Positions 16,473-26,424 of a stretch of DNA of 64,000 nucleotides are shown here, piece after piece (the first letter of the stretch is position 1; every line of letters starts with the position of its first letter). A program made the position numbers and the translations under genes. The notes beneath the pieces are model-generated. The model saw nothing but the letters and a program-made list of their open reading frames with translations, did not search any database and was not told the origin of the DNA. This stretch comes from Pedobacter cryoconitis (GTDB lineage: Bacteria > Bacteroidota > Bacteroidia > Sphingobacteriales > Sphingobacteriaceae), in NCBI RefSeq assembly GCF_014200605.1, contig NZ_JACHCE010000004.1, positions 124,001 to 188,000 on the forward strand. The letters run 5' to 3'.

Positions 16473-18902
16473 ATGAAACTAATCTTACCAGCTACGTTCC
16501 TTTTTTTACTTTATCTTTCCCCCCTTAACTTATACGCTCAGCAAACTGCTAAGATCAATGGAATTGTAAATGATGGTAAAGAAACATTGCCTGCTGCCAC
16601 TATTTTACTTTATACAGCTAAAGATTCCATCCTTGTAACTACTGCCATGACTGACCAAAATGGAATATACAGCTTTACAACAGCTAATGGAAAATATTAT
16701 ATTGTATCCTCATCCATAGGGTATAATAAAGTGAAAACGCCATCTTTTGATTTAAATGGCACCATGGATTTTCAGGTTCCGCCAATAACTTTAAAGGAGA
16801 ATTCAAAAAAACTTAATGAGGTTAGTATTGTAGCTACGAAACCGGTTTTAGAAAGAAGGGCCGACAAATTGATCTTTAATATTGAGGCTACACCATCGGC
16901 TTCTGGCTTAACAGCACTTGAAGTTTTAAGAAAAGCCCCTGGAGTTACTATAGACCACAATGAAAATATATCTCTTGCCGGGAAAAGTAATGTATTGGTT
17001 ACTATCGATGGCAAACAAACTTACCTGAGCTCAACGGAAGTTGTTAACCTGCTGAAGTCTATGCAGAGTAATGAAATAGAAAGCATAGAGATAATTAATA
17101 ACCCTGGTTCAAAATACGATGCAAACAGTACTGGAGGTATTATTAATATAAAAACCAAGAAAAGCAAAGCTGAAGGGTTTAATGGCAGTGTGGCCTTAAC
17201 TGGTGGTTTTAACAAACACCTGCTCACTAATAATTCTATTAATCTGAACTACCGTAAAAAGGATTTCAATGTATTTGGTTCTTATGGAATTAACAGGCAG
17301 GAATATAATCAGGAACTTAAAATAGACCGTATAACCCCGGGGACAAATCCGCTCTATTTCAAACAAAGAAATAAAGATACCACCATTAATGCATCACAGA
17401 ATTTTAAAATTGGATCAGACTTCTTTTTATCCAAAAATCATACAATTGGTTTTTTGGTTAAGGGTAATATTTCGGATTATAAAGGGGGAAGTTTAAGCAA
17501 TGTAAATATTGGAAAATCTTTTGACGTAACTGATTCAGTATTGATAACACCAAGTTACACCAAATCGAACCGCAAAAACTTTTCTTATAATCTCAATTAT
17601 AAAGGAGTAATAGATACTGCAGGTCAGGAAATAAGTTTAGATGCGGATTATTCTACATTTGACGGGTCTAATAACTCAAATTACATCAACCGTTTTTTTC
17701 TTCCAGATGGCACTTTCTTTAAAAATGGTCAGATATATAGAAATTCTACCGCTTCAAACATTGATATTAAGGCTATAAAAGCAGATTATGTACTCCCATT
17801 AAATAAGAAATTCAAATTAGATGCAGGTGTTAAAATTGCAAATGTAAAAAGTGATAACAACTATATTTATGAGAATGATATTCAAGGAAGCTGGGTTTTT
17901 GATGATACTAAAAGTAACCGGTTTCTATATGATGAAAGCGTTAGTGCAGCTTATGCAACACTAAATATCACCATGGGAAAAACATCCATACAGGGGGGGC
18001 TGCGTGCGGAGCATACAAAATCAACAGGGAATTCAGTGACAACTAATCAGCTGACTGAAAAAGAATATACAGATCTTTTCCCTTCCTTACTGGTAAGTCA
18101 GAATTTTGATGCAGACAATAATTTAAATTTCTCTTATTCAAGAAAAATCAATAGACCAAATTATCAGAATTTAAACCCTTTTATATTTTTTCTCGATCAG
18201 TATACTTATAACCAGGGGAATCCTAATCTAAAACCTGAATACTCATCTAACCTGCAGGTGAGCTACCTGTTCAAACAAAAATATAGTGCTGCTTTGGCCT
18301 ATAGTCATACTTCTGATGTAATATCACAGGTATTATTACAAAACGAGGCTAAGAAATCAATGTACCAGACAGTTTTAAATCTTGCTTCTGAAAATGTGCT
18401 TTCATTAACATTGAATTTCCCGGTAACTCTTACCAAATGGTGGAACATGAACAATAATTTACTTGGATATTTCAAGCAAATTAAGTCACCTGATTTAAAT
18501 GGGGCTAACCTGAACTCTGAACAGGTCAGTGCTAATATTTATCTGCAAAACAATTTTAAAATAAATGATCTGTTTAGTGCTGATGCAGCCTTTGTGTTTA
18601 GCACACCTCAAATTGAAGGGGCTTTCAAAGTCAAAAGTATATTTACTACAGATGCCGGCTTCCGTTATAATTTTCCAAATAAAAACGGTAACCTGAAATT
18701 AGGCATAAGTGATATCTTTCATTCACAAAAGGCTTATATATATAGTACATTACCAGGCAATATATATAATCTTGAACAAGCTGGAACCACAAGAAGTGCA
18801 AGACTGACTTTCACTTACCGTTTTGGAAAAATGACTGTAAAATCTGCAAGAAACAGATCTACCGGGCTTGATGATGAACAAAAGAGACTTGGATCAAAAT
18901 AA
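16473..18902 (+). CDS. TonB-type outer membrane beta-barrel protein (barrel family 3)
   Basis: The 809-residue protein has a signal peptide (to about YAQQ), a carboxypeptidase-regulatory-like domain (about 25-105), a TonB plug-like domain (about 115-235, with ALEVLRKAPGVTIDHN and the NPGSKYDANSTGGIINI turn) and a C-terminal barrel with the RINRPNYQNLNPF motif of the Bacteroidota outer-membrane barrel protein 3 family. It resembles the paralogue at 38907-41378 in plug, barrel and C-terminal basic tail. The tail past the barrel (TVKSARNRSTGLDDEQKR) is unusual. Ligand unknown. Single gene; a TATCTTG stretch at 16447-16453 may be its -7 element. Confidence 0.88.
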   Translation: MKLILPATFLFLLYLSPLNLYAQQTAKINGIVNDGKETLPAATILLYTAKDSILVTTAMTDQNGIYSFTTANGKYYIVSSSIGYNKVKTPSFDLNGTMDFQVPPITLKENSKKLNEVSIVATKPVLERRADKLIFNIEATPSASGLTALEVLRKAPGVTIDHNENISLAGKSNVLVTIDGKQTYLSSTEVVNLLKSMQSNEIESIEIINNPGSKYDANSTGGIINIKTKKSKAEGFNGSVALTGGFNKHLLTNNSINLNYRKKDFNVFGSYGINRQEYNQELKIDRITPGTNPLYFKQRNKDTTINASQNFKIGSDFFLSKNHTIGFLVKGNISDYKGGSLSNVNIGKSFDVTDSVLITPSYTKSNRKNFSYNLNYKGVIDTAGQEISLDADYSTFDGSNNSNYINRFFLPDGTFFKNGQIYRNSTASNIDIKAIKADYVLPLNKKFKLDAGVKIANVKSDNNYIYENDIQGSWVFDDTKSNRFLYDESVSAAYATLNITMGKTSIQGGLRAEHTKSTGNSVTTNQLTEKEYTDLFPSLLVSQNFDADNNLNFSYSRKINRPNYQNLNPFIFFLDQYTYNQGNPNLKPEYSSNLQVSYLFKQKYSAALAYSHTSDVISQVLLQNEAKKSMYQTVLNLASENVLSLTLNFPVTLTKWWNMNNNLLGYFKQIKSPDLNGANLNSEQVSANIYLQNNFKINDLFSADAAFVFSTPQIEGAFKVKSIFTTDAGFRYNFPNKNGNLKLGISDIFHSQKAYIYSTLPGNIYNLEQAGTTRSARLTFTYRFGKMTVKSARNRSTGLDDEQKRLGSK

Positions 18903-18909
18903 ATCATAG

Positions 18910-19578
18910 TTATACTTTCATCAGGCTCTTTATTCCTGTAATAGCAATTTGTAAGCCTACACAGAATATAAGAAATGCAGAAATACGGTTAAAGATCGTT
19001 TCTGCATTGGAGCTTAGATAACGGATAATGTTTTTTGTATTCAGATAAAAAATATAAATCAATATGCACATGACAATGATGGCTGATAAAATAGCCGCAG
19101 TATTCATAAAATAGTTCAATCGGTCTGATGAGGCACCGTGTGCGCTCAGTGTGAACAATACAGAAATCGTACCTGCACCTGTGGTTACAGGAAAAGTGAT
19201 CGGATAAAAAAGTTTGTCTTCTATATTGCTGTATCCTGATAATTTGGCTTCTGGATCGGGAGTTATATCATTTTGTTTTTTATCGGAAGAGAGATTTTCC
19301 CACCCCATTTTACAAATCATAATCCCCCCTGCCAATTGAACAACCGGAATAGAAAGACCAAATAACTCCAGTATCCATTGTCCCGCAAATAGAGATACCG
19401 TACAAATTGAAAAGGCATACAAAGTAATTTTCCCTACCGCTTTTCTCTTTTCAGCAGAACTGAGTCCTGTAAGGAACGGGCTGATAATAAATGAAGATCC
19501 AATAGGGTTTACAACTGGAAATAAGGCGATAATACCAATAAAAAGCAAGTGGAAAAATGGATGATATAAAAGAGGCAT
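18910..19578 (-). CDS. MarC family integral membrane protein
   Basis: The 222-residue protein has six predicted TM helices and the MarC/UPF0056 hallmarks: NPIGSSFIISPFL near the N-terminus, GGIMICKMGWENL, and the FPVTTGAGTISVLFTL segment. The family's function is not settled; the early link to multiple antibiotic resistance was withdrawn. It is convergent with the upstream barrel gene (7 bases between stops) and faces away from the cytochrome peroxidase locus, with 79 bases to the next stop on the same strand. Confidence 0.9.
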   Translation of the reverse strand: MPLLYHPFFHLLFIGIIALFPVVNPIGSSFIISPFLTGLSSAEKRKAVGKITLYAFSICTVSLFAGQWILELFGLSIPVVQLAGGIMICKMGWENLSSDKKQNDITPDPEAKLSGYSNIEDKLFYPITFPVTTGAGTISVLFTLSAHGASSDRLNYFMNTAAILSAIIVMCILIYIFYLNTKNIIRYLSSNAETIFNRISAFLIFCVGLQIAITGIKSLMKV

Positions 19579-19657
19579 TATGAATAGAAATTAGATTGAA
19601 ATTAACTTATAGCAGGAATATCTGCATTTTTTATGAAAATTTCATACGCTATTTAAT

Positions 19658-20779
19658 TTACCCTGGTAATTTAGGTCTGGGCATATGGTATGAAGTTGCA
19701 GTTACTGCATTCATAAAAGCTACGATCGCTTTAATCTCCTGATCCGTTAATTTTAAGGGCTGAAGCAATTTATCTGTCCTGGGGAATAAATGATCGGCTG
19801 CTGCTTCCTTTTCACTGGGATTCATCATATGCATTCCTGTATTGTAAAGGTTGATTATACCTGTCATGTTATCGAGCAAACCATTATGCATCCATGGGGA
19901 AGTATTCATCACATCACGTAGTGAAGGTGTTCTGAACTTTCCTGTATCTTCTGGTTTTCCGGTGATGAGGTATCTTCCCAGATCTTCATATTCTCTTTTA
20001 TAATATGTGAGGCCAATATTATGAAAGTCTTCATCAGTGAGATACTTTCCATTATGACAGTTCATACATCTCGCTTTGGTCCTGAATAAATGCAGTCCCT
20101 GAATTTCCTGATCATTTAATGCCTGATATTCACCTTCCATAAAACGGTCAAACCGGCTTGTTCTGCTTGTAATAGTTTTCTGAAATTCGGATAAGGCTTC
20201 TAATATTTCAGGATAAGTGATTTGATCAGTGCCATAAGCCTGCTTAAAAAGTGCTTTGTAAGCTTTGATTTTACCCAGTTTCTTAGCCAGCAGACTCGTT
20301 TTCATATTCATTTCATGATGTGCAGTAAGTGGTCCTTCTGCCTGTTGTTCTAAAGTAGCAGCTCTGCCATCCCAGAACAAGCTTTTACGCGCTGCGACAT
20401 TCAGCAGCGAAGGGGTGTTTCTGTTCCCCGTCAGGTGATCATTTCCTAAAGCTACCGAACGTTTGTCAGCCCAGGAAATTTCAGGGTCATGACAGCTGCT
20501 ACAAGATATCTGGTTTGATCCAGATAGTAAAGGATCAAAGAACAAGAGCTGTCCCAGTTTTACTTTAGGCTGTTCCATCAGGTCAAAATACAAAGAGTCC
20601 AATGGTTTTAATGGACTAAATTCAGCCCAATTGACACCGCTGTCAATGGTTGGTGAAGGCCATTGGTTTACAGGTTTACTATATAAAGATCTCAATACAA
20701 CACCCTCATTTTCGCTTAAAAAGGCAGATGTAATTACAAAAATCAGTAAACAGAAAATAAGTGTCAATGTTCTAAACAT
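19658..20779 (-). CDS. di-heme cytochrome c peroxidase (MauG/CcpA superfamily)
   Basis: The 373-residue product starts best at the ATG at 20779 (MFRTLTLIF, a signal/anchor helix); a longer frame to 20848 would run 56 bases into the upstream gene and lacks a signal peptide. Two CxxCH heme-c motifs are present: CSSCH (Cys93, Cys96, His97) and CMNCH (Cys238, Cys241, His242), plus the family's FxTPSLRDV motif. Members reduce H2O2 or oxidise protein or metal-chelate partners in the periplasm. It is the last gene of a four-gene operon with a TonB receptor, DUF4876 and DUF6850, 13 bases after the DUF6850 stop. A role in processing an imported metal complex is inference. Confidence 0.9.
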   Translation of the reverse strand: MFRTLTLIFCLLIFVITSAFLSENEGVVLRSLYSKPVNQWPSPTIDSGVNWAEFSPLKPLDSLYFDLMEQPKVKLGQLLFFDPLLSGSNQISCSSCHDPEISWADKRSVALGNDHLTGNRNTPSLLNVAARKSLFWDGRAATLEQQAEGPLTAHHEMNMKTSLLAKKLGKIKAYKALFKQAYGTDQITYPEILEALSEFQKTITSRTSRFDRFMEGEYQALNDQEIQGLHLFRTKARCMNCHNGKYLTDEDFHNIGLTYYKREYEDLGRYLITGKPEDTGKFRTPSLRDVMNTSPWMHNGLLDNMTGIINLYNTGMHMMNPSEKEAAADHLFPRTDKLLQPLKLTDQEIKAIVAFMNAVTATSYHMPRPKLPG

Positions 20780-20792
20780 AATAAGTTGATAA

Positions 20793-22331
20793 TTAGAAGG
20801 TAATACCAGCAGAAAGGATGCATTGATTCCCTTTATGAAATGAATCAAATGTGGTATGTTCCCAGTTTGATTTCAGAAAAACGCCCATTCCTTTGATCAT
20901 AGGCCTATCCCAGCGCAGAAAGAGATTCAACTGGTTATAGTTTGATGTTAAATAGGCAAAATTTGTCAGCAGCATTTGCTGAGCTGCTGAAGCTGAAACA
21001 AGATCTGGCCAGGATTTAGTTCCTTTTGTATTTCTTAATAAGGTAAAACCAGCTCCAGCCTGAATAAGTGACTGACCTGCGGGCAGCGAAAATTGTGCAT
21101 CAATTGTGGTATGAATAGCTGAGAATTCCATACTCCTTGTTGGCTCAATATATTGTGTTTCATTAGATAATAAACCAAGGTTTGCATTCACTGTCCATGA
21201 AAGGTCTTTGTTTTTTTGCTGTCCGTAAATAAAGGCCAGATTTAAATCACTACGATCGTTCCGGTACCGCTTATCGGAAGAAATTTTCACATAGTTATCC
21301 GGGCCCCGGTTGTCAAATCTGGACTCTACCCCTATTCTTTGTTCCTTTAAAATACTTGCTTTTATACCGTAATGGTTTTGTCCGTTATTTTTAAGATAAG
21401 CAAACTCACCTTTGATTGTTGTTGCTGTCAGATCTGAAACCGGAAGGGCCTGCAAATCTCTGATCACCTTTTCAAAGCTGAATCTGTTGTATGCAAAAGA
21501 AGAAAAAAAGCCATTCTTATTCATGGGGATCAGCTGAACCTGTATACCGGAACCACTCCCATCATAAAATGCATTAAGCTTATTACCCGTCAGTAGTTGA
21601 TTAGCAACCCCCATACCTACCATGTGATATACAACCGGCCCACCCAGCTCACTAAAAAACTTCAACTGGTTATCCTGTGTATATTTTCTGGCAGATAAGC
21701 CTAATGCGATTTCATAGGCCCGATTTACAGGGTGTGAAACACCTATGGAGATTTCCAGATCGGAAGTTACATTTTTGGGCCTCGGATCTATATTCCGGTA
21801 TTCAATTAATGCCCGGTATTTACCAGTTATGCCTAATGTGGTCTGATTAAGTTTTAAAGCATAACCGCCACTAAAAGCATATTCTTCGTATGACAAGTCA
21901 CCACCTACAGTATCAGCCATTACATAAGGGTAAATCAATTGCAGATCTGAACTTTCATTCCAGTTTACCTGATATCTTTTACCATTCTGATAAGATGCAT
22001 TCCCCCAGACCACATCTTTTTTGTTTTTCTGATAGGCATCTGCCTCAAAACCAAATACTTTCTGACCACTTCCTTTCTGCACCTGGTATAGGTCCTGTTT
22101 ATATTGATTAAATCCCAGGCTTAATTGGGTCAGAGAGTTGTTACGGGCAAAATATTTAAGTGCCGGACTATTATAAAAAACATCAGTGAACAGGGATACA
22201 GGTGCATTATTTATCCTTATTCTTTCCCTAAGCCCAGTGGTATCTATCCTGCTTATACGCGTAGTATCATTGGCACAGGCAGTTCCTGTACCAATGATAA
22301 AACATAATGAAATGATATACAAACGTATCAT
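20793..22331 (-). CDS. DUF6850 family outer membrane beta-barrel protein
   Basis: The 512-residue protein has a signal peptide (to about ACAND) and a barrel-like repeat of amphipathic strands ending in an aromatic-rich C-terminus (CILSAGITF). Sequence and context fit the DUF6850 outer-membrane barrels. Its gene begins 7 bases after the DUF4876 gene and is followed after 13 bases by the cytochrome c peroxidase gene. Function unknown; it may be a second pore or a scaffold at the outer membrane for the lipoprotein partner. Confidence 0.75.
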   Translation of the reverse strand: MIRLYIISLCFIIGTGTACANDTTRISRIDTTGLRERIRINNAPVSLFTDVFYNSPALKYFARNNSLTQLSLGFNQYKQDLYQVQKGSGQKVFGFEADAYQKNKKDVVWGNASYQNGKRYQVNWNESSDLQLIYPYVMADTVGGDLSYEEYAFSGGYALKLNQTTLGITGKYRALIEYRNIDPRPKNVTSDLEISIGVSHPVNRAYEIALGLSARKYTQDNQLKFFSELGGPVVYHMVGMGVANQLLTGNKLNAFYDGSGSGIQVQLIPMNKNGFFSSFAYNRFSFEKVIRDLQALPVSDLTATTIKGEFAYLKNNGQNHYGIKASILKEQRIGVESRFDNRGPDNYVKISSDKRYRNDRSDLNLAFIYGQQKNKDLSWTVNANLGLLSNETQYIEPTRSMEFSAIHTTIDAQFSLPAGQSLIQAGAGFTLLRNTKGTKSWPDLVSASAAQQMLLTNFAYLTSNYNQLNLFLRWDRPMIKGMGVFLKSNWEHTTFDSFHKGNQCILSAGITF

Positions 22332-22338
22332 CCTTTTG

Positions 22339-23547
22339 TTATTGCATTAATGAAGGTCTTGCCTCCGCTTCAAAATCTACAGTAGAGTTATTGGTGTCCT
22401 TCAGGATTTGTCTGCCTTCTGCTGTAGTTGATAAAACTTTACGTTTTACACTCTTTCCATATCTTGATTTATCTCCCGCAACTTTACCACAGAATGTCCA
22501 GCCCATATCTAATGACGGATCTGTAACAATCCACTGAAATTCAGATTGTACACTTAGATTAACTGCATCTATTATCCAGCTGTTAGGAATTTTATATTCA
22601 CTTTCATCTATCGGATAAATAGTACCATCAAAAGTTTCATTATAGCTGTAATTATATTTATAGTTACTTAGGAAATCTGCTGAACCTTTAGGAAAACGTG
22701 CTAATACATAAGCTGCATAACCGCGGTTATTAGGAACCAGTTTAGAATATACGTTTTCCATATTAGGGACCTGAGGGTTATCTACATCGTCAGAATCTTC
22801 GTAATACATTTCGAAATCAGATTTTGACAGGTCTATAGATGCACTGTTAAATTCTTTATGATTAATGCCATCTTCACTGATAACAATGGATTGACCAGGC
22901 GCTACCGGATGTTCTTTGCCAGAACCAGGAATTTTGATAACTGCATCTACAGCTACGGCATCTGCCATAATATTCGGTTTATAGTCTTGTTTTATGGTTG
23001 TGAAGAATTTGGACTGAGCGATTACTAAACCATCAGCGTAAAGGATCTGATCAGAGTTGTTGTAGATTTTGAAATATTTATCACCCAGATATTGCTTGCC
23101 TTCGGGAGTTACTGTCCCAGTGTAAAAGATCTCCTGAATTACGAAACCTGATCCTCCCTGATATAAAAACAGTTTCATAGTTTGAGTTTGCTGTTTTCCT
23201 TTCAGAATTACGCCAGACTGGTAAGCCCTTGTTTTTCCTGTAATAGTTTTTCCATCTAACTGATAGGTTATATTACCTTCAAGATTGATATCATACGATC
23301 CATCTGCCAGTGAAATTTTCACCTGTCCATCTGAAACGTTAGTCGTAGTACTCTCTTTTCCACTATTCAGCTCTTTAAATGTAACTTTTAGATCAGAAAG
23401 TTTGATATCAGTAAGGCCTGGAGGGTTTTCCAGTTTAATAGTCAGGTCAACTAATGATAGTTCCTGGAGTTTATCTTTTTTACATGCATTTAAAAACGTT
23501 ATAGCAATTAATGCAAGGCATAAGGAAAGTAATCTTCTCTTCATCAT
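22339..23547 (-). CDS. DUF4876 lipoprotein with lamin-tail-like region
   Basis: The 402-residue protein has a lipoprotein signal peptide with lipobox LNAC (Cys22). Residues about 30-130 form a carboxypeptidase-regulatory/Ig-like sandwich; from about 140 the sequence (VIQEIFYTGT then YFKIYNNSDQILYADGLVI) resembles the lamin-tail domain fold, with a further region to 402. This fits DUF4876. It lies between the TonB receptor gene (21 bases) and the DUF6850 gene (7 bases), so it may be the SusD-like surface ligand binder for this receptor. That role is inference. Confidence 0.8.
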   Translation of the reverse strand: MMKRRLLSLCLALIAITFLNACKKDKLQELSLVDLTIKLENPPGLTDIKLSDLKVTFKELNSGKESTTTNVSDGQVKISLADGSYDINLEGNITYQLDGKTITGKTRAYQSGVILKGKQQTQTMKLFLYQGGSGFVIQEIFYTGTVTPEGKQYLGDKYFKIYNNSDQILYADGLVIAQSKFFTTIKQDYKPNIMADAVAVDAVIKIPGSGKEHPVAPGQSIVISEDGINHKEFNSASIDLSKSDFEMYYEDSDDVDNPQVPNMENVYSKLVPNNRGYAAYVLARFPKGSADFLSNYKYNYSYNETFDGTIYPIDESEYKIPNSWIIDAVNLSVQSEFQWIVTDPSLDMGWTFCGKVAGDKSRYGKSVKRKVLSTTAEGRQILKDTNNSTVDFEAEARPSLMQ

Positions 23548-23568
23548 TCTATTGTTTTATTGAAATTA

Positions 23569-26250
23569 TTATATATTAAAATTCAGTTCCATCCCAAAAT
23601 ATGGGCTGCTAAACCCAGACCGTCTGATTTTAACTCCTTTCACGACATAATCAGGTGCATAATTGAAGATTCTATTTACAAACATGGATACCCTGATTTT
23701 ATCTTTAAAATTCCTGGAGGCTTTGAAATTGACATTCATATTCATTGGAACACTGCTTTTTTCGAACACACCTTCACTATATTCTGTATTGAGCCATTGC
23801 AGCACTTTATCTTTTTTATCGGCTTCGGTATACGGAAACTGATTACCGTTTACGTCTATATAATGACTTGGTGTCCCGCTTTTACGTGCATTCTGTTTAC
23901 TTGAAAACCATTGACACTGAATGGCAGTTGAAAATTCAAATCCGATTTTAGGAATATAGGTATCTATAATCATGTTGGTATTTAGCTGCTGTCTGATAAA
24001 CCCATCATTATCTGGATAAAGACCTGCATATTGTGCCTTCTTTCCATCTATAATCAAGTCTTCTTTGATCCACTTATATACAGGCAGGCTATTTTCATAA
24101 ACAGATTTAAACCATGCCCCATTTAAGGTGATCCTTGTATTAATGTGTTTTATTCGCCTGGAGGTAAACTGATATTCTATACCTTCTTTTGTTAAAGCAC
24201 TGCCATTTACTGGTATATTATAAATAATCAATTCTTTTAAATTCTCATATTCCATCGCCTCAAGTGCAGGCGGACCTGTTAACAGATTCGGATCTATATT
24301 GGCAGTATTATACTTTTGATAAGCGAGTGATTTAAAGTCCGATCCTTTTCTGAATCCGGATGTTAGCCGTTCTTGAAAATAAGTTAGTGACAAACGGTTA
24401 CCGTCTATAGAGATATCAGTCCTTAGCTCCCATTTTTTATTCCTTGCTGCAACAAGGTCTTTATTAACAGGAAGGATTTTATAAGTCATCAGGTTAGCAC
24501 GTCTGTAGGCCGGGTTATTATGATAGTAATTGAGCTGTACCAAATCTTTGTAGTAATAATCAGGATAAAGCTGTTCCGTAACAGGAAACATAGTTTGCCA
24601 GCCAAAACCTCCTCCAAACCCGATAACCAACTGTTTTCTGCCTAAATCAATTTTAGGTAGTGTCCATTGTGCGTTGATACGGGGATCTGTATTAAACTGA
24701 CCATTCAATTTATAGTTTACAGGCAAATTGAACATCGCCATACTGCGTAGTCCGGCTGCCATTTTAAATTCGTGCCTCCCTATATTAAAATCCAGCTGAT
24801 CTTCGGCAAAGAAAGACAGGTCCTCACTTGCAGGAATATCATTATAAGCTCTTGGCCTGCTTGTCATTCCTGGTGATGGAGGAAATAAAGGATTATAAAC
24901 CTGTCCCAGACCATTGTTTTTACTATAATTACCTTCTGCGCCCAATAAGATGCGATGGTTAACCACTCCTGTTTTAAAACCAAGATTTGCCATTGCTTTC
25001 AGGTAACCGGTAACAGGTTTGCCATCTACTAATAAATGAGCAGTGTACTGTGGTGTCAGATAGGGAGCATCGTGAGCACCCTGTTCGGTTGTAATTGGTA
25101 ATATCTGTGCACTACCCGCCTGTACCCATTTAGTCTGATCAATTTTATCACGCTGCAAGCTCAGTGAAGAATAGATATCAATTGATTTAAGCAATTGAAC
25201 TTCATTAAATTTAAGAGTAAAATTATTATTGAATGCCATTCTGTTATTGGATGACTGATACCGGTCAACCAATTGATAACCTGCATCTGGGTCTGTACGC
25301 TGATTATCAAAAGAACCTCCATAATCCAGACTGCTATTCCATGACAGATTAAAGGAGTTGCTTTCCCAAAGTTTATGGAGTCTGACCGATGCATTTAACC
25401 GTTTATAGTTTTCAAAACGATCTCTTGGATCGGACACCGAATTCAAATAGTCAATTCCTGCATTAAGGGTAATTTTCTTTTCAGGAATCTCAAAACCTTT
25501 GCCCACATAGAATAATTTACTAAAACCATCAGCTTTGAATCTGGCTTCTAATGCACTTATCCCTTGTTTACGTTCTATTTTTACTAAACCGCTAGTCAGA
25601 TTTCCATATTGAACTGATGGAATACCGCGTACTACTTCTACTTTTTCTATCTGATCGGTTGAAAGTGAACGCATATCCACACCTTTACCTGTTATATTAC
25701 GTTTAGAGTTCAAATCAGATTTCGTATCAAACCCGGTAGTATACTGCATATTGGCCCTTGTATTAATTGGGGCCCCATCTATATAAAAAGCTGTACCTAA
25801 AGAGGAAATGTCATAGTTTTCATCAGCAATACCCACTTCTCTTAGCCTGATCAGGTTTGCAGAAGTCAGATTAGGATCTTTGGATCTTCCACCAGGTAAT
25901 AATTCCAGCAGATCTGCAAAACTTGAGGGCTGCAAATGCTGCATCGCCTTATGGTCAATAATAGATGAGCTGCTTAGACCTTTAGATTCTGAAGCTGTAA
26001 TGACTACTTCATTGAGCTCAAACTCATTTTTCTGTTCTTCCTGATTTCTTTTTAATGCTGCCTGAATCTTTTTCAGTTCTGCCGGAGTTATTTTTAAAGT
26101 GTCCGTGCTGACAGTCTTATGTTTTTGAGGCTTTGGATTTTTCTGCTGGGACAGCACTGGTAAACCAGAAAACACCAGCAAGAATGTAAAGACTACCCAG
26201 GGTCTTTTACTTGAATAAACACAAAAATAATCACCCCTACTCATGAACAC
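23569..26250 (-). CDS. TonB-dependent receptor of the DUF4876/DUF6850 locus
   Basis: The 893-residue protein has a hydrophobic export segment (about 18-36, WVVFTFLLVFSGLPVLSQQ), a short linker without a carboxypeptidase-regulatory domain, a plug (about 80-215, VVITASESKGLSSSSIIDHKAM, LLELLPGG, IEKVEVVRGIPSVQYGNLTSG) and a barrel ending FGMELNFNI. The VEVVRGIPSVQYG segment is the standard siderophore/cobalamin-type plug signature. It is the first gene of the four-gene unit; promoter box at 26314-26321 and an inverted repeat at 26321-26352 precede it. The ligand is unknown; a metal complex is suggested by the peroxidase partner. Confidence 0.9.
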   Translation of the reverse strand: MFMSRGDYFCVYSSKRPWVVFTFLLVFSGLPVLSQQKNPKPQKHKTVSTDTLKITPAELKKIQAALKRNQEEQKNEFELNEVVITASESKGLSSSSIIDHKAMQHLQPSSFADLLELLPGGRSKDPNLTSANLIRLREVGIADENYDISSLGTAFYIDGAPINTRANMQYTTGFDTKSDLNSKRNITGKGVDMRSLSTDQIEKVEVVRGIPSVQYGNLTSGLVKIERKQGISALEARFKADGFSKLFYVGKGFEIPEKKITLNAGIDYLNSVSDPRDRFENYKRLNASVRLHKLWESNSFNLSWNSSLDYGGSFDNQRTDPDAGYQLVDRYQSSNNRMAFNNNFTLKFNEVQLLKSIDIYSSLSLQRDKIDQTKWVQAGSAQILPITTEQGAHDAPYLTPQYTAHLLVDGKPVTGYLKAMANLGFKTGVVNHRILLGAEGNYSKNNGLGQVYNPLFPPSPGMTSRPRAYNDIPASEDLSFFAEDQLDFNIGRHEFKMAAGLRSMAMFNLPVNYKLNGQFNTDPRINAQWTLPKIDLGRKQLVIGFGGGFGWQTMFPVTEQLYPDYYYKDLVQLNYYHNNPAYRRANLMTYKILPVNKDLVAARNKKWELRTDISIDGNRLSLTYFQERLTSGFRKGSDFKSLAYQKYNTANIDPNLLTGPPALEAMEYENLKELIIYNIPVNGSALTKEGIEYQFTSRRIKHINTRITLNGAWFKSVYENSLPVYKWIKEDLIIDGKKAQYAGLYPDNDGFIRQQLNTNMIIDTYIPKIGFEFSTAIQCQWFSSKQNARKSGTPSHYIDVNGNQFPYTEADKKDKVLQWLNTEYSEGVFEKSSVPMNMNVNFKASRNFKDKIRVSMFVNRIFNYAPDYVVKGVKIRRSGFSSPYFGMELNFNI

Positions 26251-26313
26251 CTTTTTTGATCAAACCAATCATCCTTTCCAATTGGTTTATTTAGACTTAA
26301 TCCAATTAGATCG

Positions 26314-26352
26314 CAAAAGTAATTTTTATTCCTTATAAAAAGAATAAAAATT
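26314..26352 (-). promoter_or_regulatory. promoter and candidate operator of the TonB/DUF4876/DUF6850/peroxidase operon
   Basis: On the minus strand TACTTTTG (26321-26314) matches the -7 consensus. Abutting it is a perfect inverted repeat, AATTTTTATTC (26321-26331) and GAATAAAAATT (26342-26352), with a 10-base spacer, lying over the -33 region. Confidence 0.45.
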
Positions 26353-26424
26353 TATACATAGAATATATAATGTTTTTTGGGTTTGATTATCAGCTTAATA
26401 GCAAAATAATGGAAAATAGTCCTG

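Noticed and set aside
20780-20848. Longer start for the cytochrome c peroxidase gene
   Set aside because: It would overlap the DUF6850 gene by 56 bases and put 23 residues before the signal helix.
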